NCBI GenBank assembly: GCA_900547475.1
Contig: URGW01000007.1
Coordinates: 1 to 64,000, forward strand
Direction: 5' to 3'
DNA: 64,000 nt
Source of the DNA: an uncultured Clostridium sp.
GTDB lineage: Bacteria > Bacillota > Clostridia > Clostridiales > Clostridiaceae
Part shown: in pieces, positions 17,975 through 26,872 of the stretch
Layout: each line of letters starts with the position of its first letter
Position numbering within the stretch: position 1 is the first letter of the stretch
The notes under the pieces: generated by a model
What the model saw: the letters and a program-made list of their open reading frames with translations, nothing else
What the model was told of the DNA's origin: nothing
Databases searched by the model: none
Translations under genes and position numbers: made by a program

Positions 17975-18127
17975 ATGAACAATGATAAAAAGAAAGTTTA
18001 TAGTTATAAAATCGAAGACAATCCTTTTATTCCTCAATATTGGGACATAGATTGTGATTGTAATTTGTTAAATGATTTAACTGGTGATTATGGGTTTCAT
18101 GAAGATAGGGGAACTCTAAAAAAATAA
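17975..18127 (+). CDS. Small acidic protein of unknown function
   Basis: A 50-residue protein with no recognised family. It has aromatic and Asp-rich stretches (NPFIPQYWDIDCDCN) and a DCDC pair that could bind metal. TAGGAGGG lies about 13 bases upstream of ATG 17975, a rather long spacing; a TTG at 17942 would begin before that site. It directly follows the Cys-rich gene, so both may belong together. Moderate confidence that it is expressed. Confidence 0.45.
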   Translation: MNNDKKKVYSYKIEDNPFIPQYWDIDCDCNLLNDLTGDYGFHEDRGTLKK

Positions 18128-18213
18128 TTATATAAGCGACGACTTGTGTGTACCTGATTATAAAATTATAAAAATTATTGTGTATAAAACCTCAAAGACA
18201 CTCACTATACCTA

Positions 18214-18258
18214 ATTAAAATAAGAGAAAGGCAAATGCCCTTCTCTTATTTTAATTTA
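18214..18258 (-). terminator. Terminator overlapping the end of glnS
   Basis: TTAAAATAAGAGAA and TTCTCTTATTTTAA form a long stem capped by GGC/GCC. The last codons of glnS lie inside the right arm. The element can serve both directions, ending glnS and the small genes. Confidence 0.8.
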
Positions 18259-19907
18259 AATGAAGATTTTAAAGAAACTATTCTATTAAATACTAACTTT
18301 TCAGGTGTAGTATATTTAGTATCTACATTAAAGAATCCATTTCTAACCATTTGGAATTTATCTTGAGGTTTAGCATTTTCTACAGCTGTTGGTTCGATAA
18401 ATCCTTGTAAAACTTCCATAGAATTTGGATTTATTTGTTCTAAGAAGTGTTTTCCTTCATTTTCAGGAGCATCATCTAAAATTAAAGGCTCATATAATCT
18501 AAATTCAGCAGGTACGCAATTATTTGCATCTACCCAATGGATAGTTCCTTTAACTTTTCTTCCTGTAAATCCTGAACCACTCTTAGTTTCTGGATCATAA
18601 GTACAATGAATTTCAGTTACATTACCATTTTCATCTTTAATTACTTCGTTACATGTAACAAAGTAAGCTCCCATTAATCTAACTTCATTCCCAGGGAATA
18701 ATCTGAAATATTTCTTTATTGGAACTTCCATGAAATCTTCTTGTTCAACATATAATTCCCTTGAGAAAGGAACTAATCTCTTACCAAAAGATTCATCCTT
18801 AGCATTATTGCTAACTTCAAGCATTTCAGTTTGCCCTTCTGGATAGTTAGTAATAACTAATTTTAAAGGTCTTAAAACTGCCATTGCATTAGGAGCTTTC
18901 ATTTGTAAATCTTCTCTTACAAAATAATCAAGCATTTGAGAATCTACTGTAGAGTTAGCTTTAGCAACACCAATTGCAGCACAGAAATTCTTTAATGCTT
19001 CAGGAGTGCATCCTCTTCTTCTTAGACCAGAGATAGTAGGCATTCTAGGATCATCCCAGCCATCAACGATACCTTCATCAACTAATTGTTTAAGTTTTCT
19101 CTTACTCATAACTGTATTAGTCATGTTTAATCTAGCAAACTCAATTTGTCTAGGTTGAGCTTCCATTTCACATTCTCTAACAACCCAATCATATAAAGGT
19201 CTATGATCTTCAAATTCTAAAGTACAAATAGAGTGAGTTACCTTTTCTATAGCATCTTCTAATGGATGAGCAAAGTCATACATAGGGTAGATACACCATT
19301 TATCTCCTGTATTATGGTGAGATGCATGTGCAATTCTATAGATAATAGGATCTCTCATATTCATATTAGGAGAAGACATATCAATCTTAGCTCTTAAAAC
19401 TTTTTCTCCATCTTTAAACTCACCATTCTTCATTCTTTCAAATAAATCTAGGTTTTCTTCTACAGATCTGTTTCTATATGGACTTTCTTTACCAGGTTGA
19501 GTTAAAGTACCTCTATATTCCTTAGCTTCTTCTGGAGTTAAGTCACAAACGTAAGCTAATCCTTTCTTTATTAAAAGAACAGCTCTATCATACATTTCAT
19601 CAAAATAGTTTGATGCAAAGTAAAGTTCATCCCAGTTTCCACCAAGCCACTTTACATCTTCTTTTATTGATTCAACATATTCAGTATCTTCTTTCACTGG
19701 GTTAGTATCATCAAATCTAAGGTGAGTTCTTCCTTTGAACTCTTCAGCTAAACCAAAGTTTAAAAGTATAGATTTTGCATGACCTATATGAAGATATCCA
19801 TTTGGTTCTGGTGGGAAACGAGTTATTATTTCTTTGTGTTTTCCGTTTTCTAAATCATCTACTATTATATTTCTTATAAAATTAGAAGAATTAATTTCAG
19901 TTGACAT
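18246..19907 (-). CDS. glnS: Glutamine--tRNA ligase
   Basis: Charges tRNA-Gln directly. The 553 residues are the usual GlnRS length. Class I signatures are visible: FPPEPNGYLHIGHAKS (HIGH) near the N-terminus, LRFDDTNP, and VMSKRKLKQLV (KMSKS). The C-terminal anticodon-binding beta-barrels are present to the end. The start follows GGAGAGGTAAACT. Its presence implies direct glutaminylation rather than only the GatCAB route. No T-box is seen upstream, unlike gltX and thrS. Confidence 0.96.
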   Translation of the reverse strand: MSTEINSSNFIRNIIVDDLENGKHKEIITRFPPEPNGYLHIGHAKSILLNFGLAEEFKGRTHLRFDDTNPVKEDTEYVESIKEDVKWLGGNWDELYFASNYFDEMYDRAVLLIKKGLAYVCDLTPEEAKEYRGTLTQPGKESPYRNRSVEENLDLFERMKNGEFKDGEKVLRAKIDMSSPNMNMRDPIIYRIAHASHHNTGDKWCIYPMYDFAHPLEDAIEKVTHSICTLEFEDHRPLYDWVVRECEMEAQPRQIEFARLNMTNTVMSKRKLKQLVDEGIVDGWDDPRMPTISGLRRRGCTPEALKNFCAAIGVAKANSTVDSQMLDYFVREDLQMKAPNAMAVLRPLKLVITNYPEGQTEMLEVSNNAKDESFGKRLVPFSRELYVEQEDFMEVPIKKYFRLFPGNEVRLMGAYFVTCNEVIKDENGNVTEIHCTYDPETKSGSGFTGRKVKGTIHWVDANNCVPAEFRLYEPLILDDAPENEGKHFLEQINPNSMEVLQGFIEPTAVENAKPQDKFQMVRNGFFNVDTKYTTPEKLVFNRIVSLKSSFKLK

Positions 19908-20063
19908 AGTTTACCTCTCCTATTAACGATTAATTTTAAGTTAAAAATATTTATATAAGAATTTAAATTATTCTATAAAAAATAATTATTTCCTAATTAT
20001 ATAACATTTATAACATATATTTTGGCTATTATTAATAATTTTAATCGAATATAACTAAAAAAT

Positions 20064-20121
20064 AAAGTAGCTTATAGAAAAAGTTAGATAATTACTAATT
20101 AAGCTAGCTTTTTTATTTTTT
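20064..20121 (+). terminator. Terminator-like hairpin upstream of the second CPBP gene
   Basis: TAGCTTA and TAAGCTA form the core stem, followed by GCTTTTTTATTTTTT. It lies in the 281-bp divergent gap between glnS and the CPBP gene with no obvious upstream gene on the plus strand, so it might attenuate the CPBP transcript. I see nothing else certain in this gap. Confidence 0.5.
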
Positions 20122-20188
20122 AATAATGTTTACATTAAAAGACGAATAAAATAAAATAATAATAACAATAAAAAAGGAACAGAATTTT

Positions 20189-21025
20189 ATGGGTATAAAT
20201 TATTTTAAAGACTTAAATAAAGAAAGAATAGAAATAAAGCCAATAAATTTTTGGCAAGCATTAGGATTATCATTTTTATTTGATATAGTGCTTATGTTTT
20301 TGAATACACCAACAGACATATTTTATACTGTTTTAAGTATTATGGAAGTTAATACATATAATGATTTTTGGTATATTGTATCAACAGTATTATCATGTAT
20401 TTATCAATTTGGAACTCTTTTAATTATTACTGTATTTATAAATAAAAGGTTTAATACATCCAATGAAGTTATTAATAAATTTAAAATAAGAAAAAGAGAC
20501 TATTTATTTGCATCATTATTAGTTGTTTCATATATATTTATTACTTATGGATGGTTTGATTATATATTATTTTCAATTCCAACTGGAGATATGTTTGAAT
20601 CTGCAATGGAATACTTTGAATCATTACCTATAGTAATATTATTAATAGAAACCTGTATAATTGCACCTATTTTTGAGGAAGTTTTATATAGAGGAATATT
20701 ATTAAAGGGATTAATAAATAAGTATGATAGTAAAATAGCTATAGTTTACTCAGCATTAATTTTTGGTATAGCACATTTAAATATACCTCAAGGTATAAAT
20801 GCCTTTTTATTAGGACTAATATTAGGAACTGTATTTTATTATACTAGATCTATTTATTTATGTATGATAATGCATTTTGTTAATAATCTTTTAGTTAATT
20901 TTGTTTATTATCCTAACAGTGAAATATGGACAAATATACTGTTTATTGTAGTACCTATAATAGGTGTAATATTAATGATTTTATGTTTTAAGATATTAAA
21001 TTTAAAAGAAAGAGCTGAAAATTAA
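20189..21025 (+). CDS. CPBP family intramembrane metalloprotease
   Basis: A 278-residue polytopic membrane protein, the second CPBP-family protease in the window. Motifs: EEVLYRG (about residues 166-172), GIAHLNIPQGINAFLLG and MHFVNN, with about eight hydrophobic segments. It is more distant from the 12.2-kb protein than simple duplication would give. The start follows AAAAAGGAACAG. Substrate unknown. A terminator follows directly. Confidence 0.85.
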   Translation: MGINYFKDLNKERIEIKPINFWQALGLSFLFDIVLMFLNTPTDIFYTVLSIMEVNTYNDFWYIVSTVLSCIYQFGTLLIITVFINKRFNTSNEVINKFKIRKRDYLFASLLVVSYIFITYGWFDYILFSIPTGDMFESAMEYFESLPIVILLIETCIIAPIFEEVLYRGILLKGLINKYDSKIAIVYSALIFGIAHLNIPQGINAFLLGLILGTVFYYTRSIYLCMIMHFVNNLLVNFVYYPNSEIWTNILFIVVPIIGVILMILCFKILNLKERAEN

Positions 21026-21048
21026 ATAAATATTTATAAATAACATAG

Positions 21049-21082
21049 AAAGGCATTTATCTGTTATAGATAAGTGCCTTTA
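21049..21082 (+). terminator. Hairpin terminator after the CPBP gene
   Basis: AAAGGCATTTATCT pairs with AGATAAGTGCCTTT around GTTAT; a short AT-rich tail follows. Confidence 0.7.
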
Positions 21083-21103
21083 ATATAAAATTAGGGGTGT
21101 AAT

Positions 21104-22120
21104 ATGAATATAGGATTAATAGGTTTTGGAGGAGTAGGACAAGCATTAATAAAATTATTAGTAGAAAAGAAAAACTATATTTTTGAAAAATACAACTTAG
21201 ATATAAAAGTAAAATATATAATAAAGAGCGATGGTGGAATCTATGAATCAAATGGAATTGATTTAGAAGAAGTACTTGGATTTATTAATAAAAATATTAA
21301 AGAACATATATCATGGAGAGATGGTTTAGGTATTGAAGAAGTAATTAAAAATAATGATATTAATACGTTAATAGAATTAACATCTACTAATATAGAGACT
21401 GGAGAACCAGGATTAACACATATAAAAAGAGCATTAGAAAGTGGAATAAATGTTGTTACAGGTAATAAGGGACCAATTATATTAAAATATAAAGAATTAA
21501 AAGAAATTGCAGATAAAAACTCAGTAAAACTTAAGGCAGGTTGTACAACTGGGGGAGCATTACCTTCAATTAATGGAGGGCTATATGATGTTGCAGGTAG
21601 TGAGATACAAGCTATTGAGGGTATATTAAATGGAACAACAAATTATATATTAAGTAAAATGGCTATTGATGAAGTGAGTTATGAAGAGGCTTTAACTGAA
21701 GCACAAAAAGATGGAATAGCAGAGGCTAATCCAAGTCTTGATGTTTTAGGATATGATACTGCATGTAAGATAGTAATATTAGCTAATGTTCTTATGGATG
21801 CAAATATAAAGTTAGAAGATATAGAAATACAGGGTATAACAGAAGTTGAATTAGAAACAATTAAAAGGCTTCAGAAGGAGAATAAAAAATTAAAATTAAT
21901 AGGAAAAGTTCATAGAAAAGATAGTATGGTAAAGGCTTATGTAGGATTAATAGAAATAAAAGATGATCATCCACTTTATTTCGTTGATTATAAAAATAAA
22001 GGAGTTTATTTTAAAACTGATACTTTAGGAGAGATAAGCATAATTGGGGGTGCTTCTGGAACAAGGAATGCAGCAGCATCAATATTAAGAGATTTAGTGT
22101 TAGTTAAAAGTTTAGAATAA
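21104..22120 (+). CDS. Homoserine dehydrogenase, short form without ACT domain
   Basis: A 338-residue NAD(P)-dependent dehydrogenase of the homoserine dehydrogenase family, making homoserine from aspartate semialdehyde. The N-terminal Rossmann motif is GLIGFGGVGQAL; catalytic-domain motifs are GILNGTTNYILSKM and EAQKDGIAEANPSLDVLGYDTACK. It lacks the C-terminal ACT domain found in the second enzyme at 30.2 kb, so it may escape threonine feedback. RBS TTAGGGGTGTAAT. It is alone between terminators or non-coding regions; paralogous specialisation is inferred. Confidence 0.85.
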   Translation: MNIGLIGFGGVGQALIKLLVEKKNYIFEKYNLDIKVKYIIKSDGGIYESNGIDLEEVLGFINKNIKEHISWRDGLGIEEVIKNNDINTLIELTSTNIETGEPGLTHIKRALESGINVVTGNKGPIILKYKELKEIADKNSVKLKAGCTTGGALPSINGGLYDVAGSEIQAIEGILNGTTNYILSKMAIDEVSYEEALTEAQKDGIAEANPSLDVLGYDTACKIVILANVLMDANIKLEDIEIQGITEVELETIKRLQKENKKLKLIGKVHRKDSMVKAYVGLIEIKDDHPLYFVDYKNKGVYFKTDTLGEISIIGGASGTRNAAASILRDLVLVKSLE

Positions 22121-22346
22121 GATATAATAAATAAATAAGGTTTTGTAAAAATTGGATGATTAATTAGAGGTAAATATTAGAATATATATGTTGCAAATAA
22201 AAAATTTCTAGGATAAATTTTAAAAACATAAATATAAATGAATAATTACTTTGGTTTAATTAGAAAATAGAAATATTCTTTTTATTTTCAAATTTGACAA
22301 AAATAGTTAAATTTAATATTGCAATTTATCCTATTATATAATATGT

Positions 22347-22379
22347 TATAGATTGAATAATAAATTTATTCAATCTATA
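22347..22379. promoter_or_regulatory. 14-bp perfect inverted repeat before the GH20 gene
   Basis: TATAGATTGAATAA (22347-22360) and TTATTCAATCTATA (22366-22379) with a 5-base spacer, ending a few bases before the GGGGGA ribosome binding site. It could be an operator or a 5' UTR hairpin. The rest of the 280-bp gap shows a TTGACA (22294-22299) without a properly spaced -10. Confidence 0.6.
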
Positions 22380-22400
22380 AATAATGGGGGATGAGAAAAT

Positions 22401-24128
22401 ATGAGAGGAAAAAAAGTATTAGCAACATTTTTGGCTATGGCAGTTAGTTTAAGTTGCTTTTGTGGAGGAGGTGGAATTACTGTAAAAGCAATGAATCAAT
22501 CAGGTGAAGAGGAAAGTATAGAGAAAGAAACAGAAGAGACAGGAAAAACAGAAGAGACAGAAAAAATAGAAGAGTCAGAAAAGATAGAAGAAACAAATAA
22601 TACAAATCAAGAAATCAGAAATTTAGCATTGAAGAGACCTACAAGAGCATCAGCATATTTAGAAGCTAATGGTCAATATCCAGCAAGAACCCCAAATCTT
22701 GCCGTAGATGGAAATTCATCAGAAGGAAATAGCAGATGGCAAAGTGGTGAAGATAAAGAATTTAAAGAACAATGGATAGAGATACAACTTAGAACAGATT
22801 CTCTAGTTTCTGAAATTAAGGTTAAATTTTTCGCAAAGCTTTATGGAAATTTTGTGATTGAAACATCAAAAACTAATGATGAAAATGCGGAATGGGTAGA
22901 AGTCGGAAGAGGAGAAATGCCACCGAGTACTGATATGAATTTAACTAAAGTTGTAGACTTAAAGGAAAATGGAAATATGAAGCATGTAGAGCGTTATGTA
23001 AGGTTACGATTTACATCTGGAAATACAAATGCAGCTAATATGAGTATAGGTGTGTATGAAATAGAAATTAATGGAGTATTAGATTTGGATCCTGGAGAGG
23101 AGTTATTACCGGAATCTGCACAAGATGTAGTTGATAGTATATCTTCGTTGAAAACGATAACAAATGACATGGAAGAAGTACCACTTCCAGAAGCACCGGA
23201 AGGATATGATATTCGAGTAAAAGGAAGTGAATATTCACAAGTAATTTCAGATGACGGTAAAATAAGTAATTATAATATTTACGATTATGATCAAGATATC
23301 ATTATTGAGGCAGTAAATAAAGAAAATGAGGAAGATAAGGCTGAAAGGAGTTTTAATGTTCATGTACCAAATAAAAGGAATAAAAATGCATCTTTATTCC
23401 CACAAGTTAATAATGCGAACAAGGAACCAAAAGTAATTCCAAGTATTCAAGAGTGGTATGGATATGAAGGAGAATTTAATCTAAATAGTGAATCTAAAAT
23501 AATTATTCAAGATAATGCAGAATTAGGAATTAAAAAGGTAGCAGAAGAATTCCAAGGTGATATGAAGGATATTACCGGGTGGACATTAGAAATAGTGGAA
23601 GGTGGCGATTCTGGCAAATCTGATATTGTTTTAACTTCTACAAAAACAGATGAATATGATACTGGAGAAGAAGGTTATCTACTAGTAGCAGATGACAATG
23701 GAATTAAAATCTCAAGCAGTGGTTATAATGGATGTCTTTATGGACTTATGACTTTGGAACAAGTTTTTTATACTCAGAAAAAAGAGTTCACATTCCCAAA
23801 AGGTGTTATAAGAGACTTCCCACAATATGAAATAAGAGGAGTTATGATTGATATTGCAAGAGCACCTTACCGTATTGAAGCTTTACAAGATTTAGTTAAG
23901 TCATTTGCTTTTTATAAGATAAATGAAGTACAGTTTCACTTAAATGATAATAGACATATTGCCGCAAACGGTGATAGAGGAGATTATGATTATTGGAAGA
24001 ATGCCGAAGCAATGTTCCGATTAGAAAGTGATTTATTCCCAAGTCTGAAAACAGATGATAAGGATGATGAATATTATAACGAAGTGTATGGTGGCTCACC
24101 ACAGTATTCAAAAGAAGAATATAAGTAA
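22401..24128 (+). CDS. GH20 hexosaminidase, N-terminal segment
   Basis: 575 residues. Signal peptide at 1-31 (RGKKVLATFLAMAVSLSCF), then a Glu/Lys/Thr-rich linker (about 33-71), an F5/8-type C (CBM32-like) carbohydrate-binding domain from NLALKRPTRASAYL to about residue 230, a linker with an Ig-like stretch, the GH20b alpha/beta domain from about VIPSIQEWYGY, and the beginning of the GH20 barrel (GVMIDIARAPYRIEALQDLV, VQFHLNDNR). It stops within the barrel before the catalytic Asp-Glu. GGGGGATGAG precedes the start. Confidence 0.8.
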   Translation: MRGKKVLATFLAMAVSLSCFCGGGGITVKAMNQSGEEESIEKETEETGKTEETEKIEESEKIEETNNTNQEIRNLALKRPTRASAYLEANGQYPARTPNLAVDGNSSEGNSRWQSGEDKEFKEQWIEIQLRTDSLVSEIKVKFFAKLYGNFVIETSKTNDENAEWVEVGRGEMPPSTDMNLTKVVDLKENGNMKHVERYVRLRFTSGNTNAANMSIGVYEIEINGVLDLDPGEELLPESAQDVVDSISSLKTITNDMEEVPLPEAPEGYDIRVKGSEYSQVISDDGKISNYNIYDYDQDIIIEAVNKENEEDKAERSFNVHVPNKRNKNASLFPQVNNANKEPKVIPSIQEWYGYEGEFNLNSESKIIIQDNAELGIKKVAEEFQGDMKDITGWTLEIVEGGDSGKSDIVLTSTKTDEYDTGEEGYLLVADDNGIKISSSGYNGCLYGLMTLEQVFYTQKKEFTFPKGVIRDFPQYEIRGVMIDIARAPYRIEALQDLVKSFAFYKINEVQFHLNDNRHIAANGDRGDYDYWKNAEAMFRLESDLFPSLKTDDKDDEYYNEVYGGSPQYSKEEYK

Positions 24129-24143
24129 CTTCAAAAGCTAGCA

Positions 24144-26690
24144 ATGAGTTATGGAATTAACCCTATTTCTGAGATTGATGCACCGGGACATTCACTTTTA
24201 TTCACAAAATATGTAAGAAATAATTTGGAAGAAGTGCAGAAAGTTCTTCCGCAAATCAAAGGAAACATTAACAACCCTAGAGATTGGGAGTTATTATCCT
24301 TAACTGGCGAAAGTGGAGATTGGGCAATTGACTTTATGGAAACATTATATGGAGAATATCTAGACTCAGAAGATCCAGTTTTCTTAGGTGATACAGTAAA
24401 TATCGGTATTGATGAGTATTGGCAAATTCAAGATAATGAATATGATGGAATGCGTAATTATATTAGCAGAATGGCAGATACAATTAAAGAGAGTGGAAAA
24501 GAGGTTCGTATGTGGGGATCTATGCTAACTTACTTTGATAATAAAGGCGTTGATGCAAAACAATATAATGATATTGTAATAGACTTTTGGTCATCTTATT
24601 GGGAAAATGCTGTTAAAAGAGTCTCAGAAGGATTTAAAATAGTAAATGCTGATTCAAATCATCTATATGGAAATCCAGGAAGAGATTATAGAGATATTGT
24701 AAATATAGAACATATTTTTAATAATTGGGACCCAACCATAATTTCAGGTGGTAACTTAAAAAAGGGAGAGCCAAATTTACTTGGTGCAAAGACTTCGTTA
24801 TGGGCAGATATTAATAATATGGGAGTTACAGAGAGAGATAGTCAAGAAAGATTAATAAGGCAGGCAGCTGTTTTGAGTGAAAAAACATGGGGTGGAACTG
24901 ATAAAGATCAGAGCTTTGAAGAGTATAGTTTTAAATATGAGAGTTTGAGAGAAGGACCTGGTGTAACTCTAGGTGCAGGAGTAGACTCTAAATCAGGGCT
25001 TGTTATGTCATATGATTTTACAAATGAAAAAGATGGAATTATATATGATGCAAGTGGAAATGGATATGATGGGAAAATTAAGAATGGACAAATAGTAGAA
25101 GAAGATGGAGAAGCATGGTTAAAGTTAGACGGTACTGGTGAAGTTACAACAACACTAAAGTCGTTGGATTATCCATATACAGTGCAATTTGATTTAAAAT
25201 TATCTGATGCTGATAATAGAGAAGAGGATATATGCCTTTTTGATGGATATGATGGACGTTTAACTGTAAAGAAGAATGGAAATCTTGGGTTGAATCGTGT
25301 ATTCTTCAATCAAGATTTTGGTTACAAAATACCAACAGATGAGAAAGTAGAGCTTACTGTGGTTGGAACACAACAAGTTACAAAGCTTTATGTAAATGGG
25401 AAGCTACAATCTGTGTTGTCAAGAACGACGGGTTCTGAAACAGACTATGACCATCTATTATCCACATTTGTATTTCCTTTAACTTCTATTGGAAGTGGCT
25501 TAGATGGTAAAATTGCAAATATTAAAGCATATAACAAGGCATTGTCTCCAGAAATTCTAGATAAGATGTCGAGAGGAGAAAGTGTTAGTGAGGTAAATGT
25601 TTCTCAAGATAAAAGTGCAGCAGGAGTAGCACAGCATAAGGGTGATGTAGGTCAGGATGTTGCTTGGAAGAAGTTGAGAGTTGGATGGAAAGCATTAGAT
25701 GGTGATGGAAATGCACTGGACGGTTCTCATGAAACAAATGTGAGCGAAAAAGATTCTTATTTTGAGGGCGCATATGCAGATAGTTCTTTTGCAGTTGATA
25801 TGCAAGGAGAATATGATATAAGCAAATTAGTTCTGCAATGGGATAATCCTCCACATAAGTTTATAATACAACAGTCAAAAGATGGTGAAACTTGGACAGA
25901 CATTCAAGAAGTAACTGGGCAAAGCGTAAATGAGATAATTTTTGAAGAGCCGGTTTGTACACAATATTTGAGAGTTAAAGGATTACAGAATAATGGGAAT
26001 ACATTTAAATTGAGGGAGTTTGAAGCATATGAGCAAGTTGAAAAATCAGCTTTAGAATCAATTATTACTCAAGCTGAGGAAAAAGTTCAAGAATTAGATT
26101 TGAGCTATAGTGATAAAAAAGGATACGATATATTCTTTGATGCATATGTTATGGCAAAGGCATTGAATGAAAGTGTAATTGCAGAACAGGCAGAGATTGA
26201 TGCGGCAAAAGAATCATTGCAAATAGCATTAGATTCTTTAACAGAAAAACCTGAATATATTAAGGTGGAAAAAATAGAATTATTTGCTGAAAGAGATGCA
26301 CTAGAAATCGGAGAGCAGATAAAAATAACAGGTGTAATTACACCAGATAATGCAACAGATAAGACATTGAAGTGGGAAACATCAGATCCAGAAGTGCTTG
26401 AAGTAGATGAAAATGGAACAGTAACTGCAATAAAAGAAGGAAAAGCATCTATTAAGGCCATCTCTCCTGATAATGTTCAAGCAGAACTAATATTTACAGT
26501 GAAAGAAAAAATAACAGAAAAAGAAGATGAAGAGAATCCAGAGGTTGAAATAAAGCCAGAAGATAATAATGGAAGGGAAGATTTACCAAAAACAGGTACA
26601 GGAGTTACACCGGTAGCAACAGTAGCTTTAGCTATTATTATTACAAATATTGGATTTCACCTAAATAAAAAGAAAGATAAGTGGTGTTAG
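24144..26690 (+). CDS. GH20 hexosaminidase, C-terminal segment with LPKTG anchor
   Basis: 848 residues counted from the first Met after the stop. It opens in the barrel (SEIDAPGHS) and holds the catalytic pair D90-E91 in NIGIDEYW. Next come a LamG/concanavalin-like domain (from about SYDFTNEKDG), a second discoidin-type domain (FAVDMQGEYDISKLVLQW), a helical FIVAR-like linker, a BIG2 domain (IELFAERDALEIGEQIKITG), and a sortase signal LPKTG (814-818) with hydrophobic span and KKKDK tail. There is no convincing ribosome binding site before ATG 24144, so independent translation is doubtful. A class D sortase is encoded at 39.8 kb. Confidence 0.8.
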   Translation: MSYGINPISEIDAPGHSLLFTKYVRNNLEEVQKVLPQIKGNINNPRDWELLSLTGESGDWAIDFMETLYGEYLDSEDPVFLGDTVNIGIDEYWQIQDNEYDGMRNYISRMADTIKESGKEVRMWGSMLTYFDNKGVDAKQYNDIVIDFWSSYWENAVKRVSEGFKIVNADSNHLYGNPGRDYRDIVNIEHIFNNWDPTIISGGNLKKGEPNLLGAKTSLWADINNMGVTERDSQERLIRQAAVLSEKTWGGTDKDQSFEEYSFKYESLREGPGVTLGAGVDSKSGLVMSYDFTNEKDGIIYDASGNGYDGKIKNGQIVEEDGEAWLKLDGTGEVTTTLKSLDYPYTVQFDLKLSDADNREEDICLFDGYDGRLTVKKNGNLGLNRVFFNQDFGYKIPTDEKVELTVVGTQQVTKLYVNGKLQSVLSRTTGSETDYDHLLSTFVFPLTSIGSGLDGKIANIKAYNKALSPEILDKMSRGESVSEVNVSQDKSAAGVAQHKGDVGQDVAWKKLRVGWKALDGDGNALDGSHETNVSEKDSYFEGAYADSSFAVDMQGEYDISKLVLQWDNPPHKFIIQQSKDGETWTDIQEVTGQSVNEIIFEEPVCTQYLRVKGLQNNGNTFKLREFEAYEQVEKSALESIITQAEEKVQELDLSYSDKKGYDIFFDAYVMAKALNESVIAEQAEIDAAKESLQIALDSLTEKPEYIKVEKIELFAERDALEIGEQIKITGVITPDNATDKTLKWETSDPEVLEVDENGTVTAIKEGKASIKAISPDNVQAELIFTVKEKITEKEDEENPEVEIKPEDNNGREDLPKTGTGVTPVATVALAIIITNIGFHLNKKKDKWC

Positions 26691-26724
26691 TTCCTAACTT
26701 TATAACTATATTATAAATACAAAA

Positions 26725-26780
26725 ACCCTATAGAGTAGACTATTTTTATCATGTCTACTTTATAGGGTACATTTTATTTT
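26725..26780. terminator. Bidirectional terminator between GH20 and the DMT transporter
   Basis: ACCCTATA-AGTAGAC pairs with GTCTACT-TATAGGGT; T-rich tracts lie on both sides, serving the convergent genes. Confidence 0.85.
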
Positions 26781-26872
26781 TTTTAGTTCATTCTTCTTTT
26801 TTTATCTATAAATAACTGCAATTGAAAACTTAAGGTTTTTTCAATGATATGGATAATACGTAGGGACTAATT

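Larger units (their letters stand above)
22401..26690 (+). pseudogene. GH20 beta-N-acetylhexosaminidase, LPXTG-anchored, interrupted by an in-frame stop
   Basis: The two open segments read as one uninterrupted frame of 1,429 residues except for TAA at 24126-24128: the codons between stop and the next Met encode LQKLA, continuing the GH20 barrel. One base change (for example GAA to TAA) explains the break; no frameshift is needed. The intact protein would be a secreted, wall-anchored exo-hexosaminidase acting on terminal GlcNAc/GalNAc of mucin or other glycans. It could be a true nonsense mutation, a sequencing error or a readthrough site. The split falls inside the catalytic barrel, so neither half should be active alone. 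Confidence 0.85.

Noticed and set aside
18178..18366. Open frame of 62 residues across the glnS terminator
   Set aside because: It overlaps the 3' end of glnS on the other strand and has no ribosome binding site.
22294..22342. A sigma-A promoter before the GH20 gene using TTGACA 22294 and TATAAT 22337
   Set aside because: The distance of 37 bases is much too long; no -10 at 16-18 bases fits well.
24144..26690. The second GH20 segment as an independently translated enzyme
   Set aside because: It begins inside the catalytic barrel and lacks a signal peptide and a convincing ribosome binding site.
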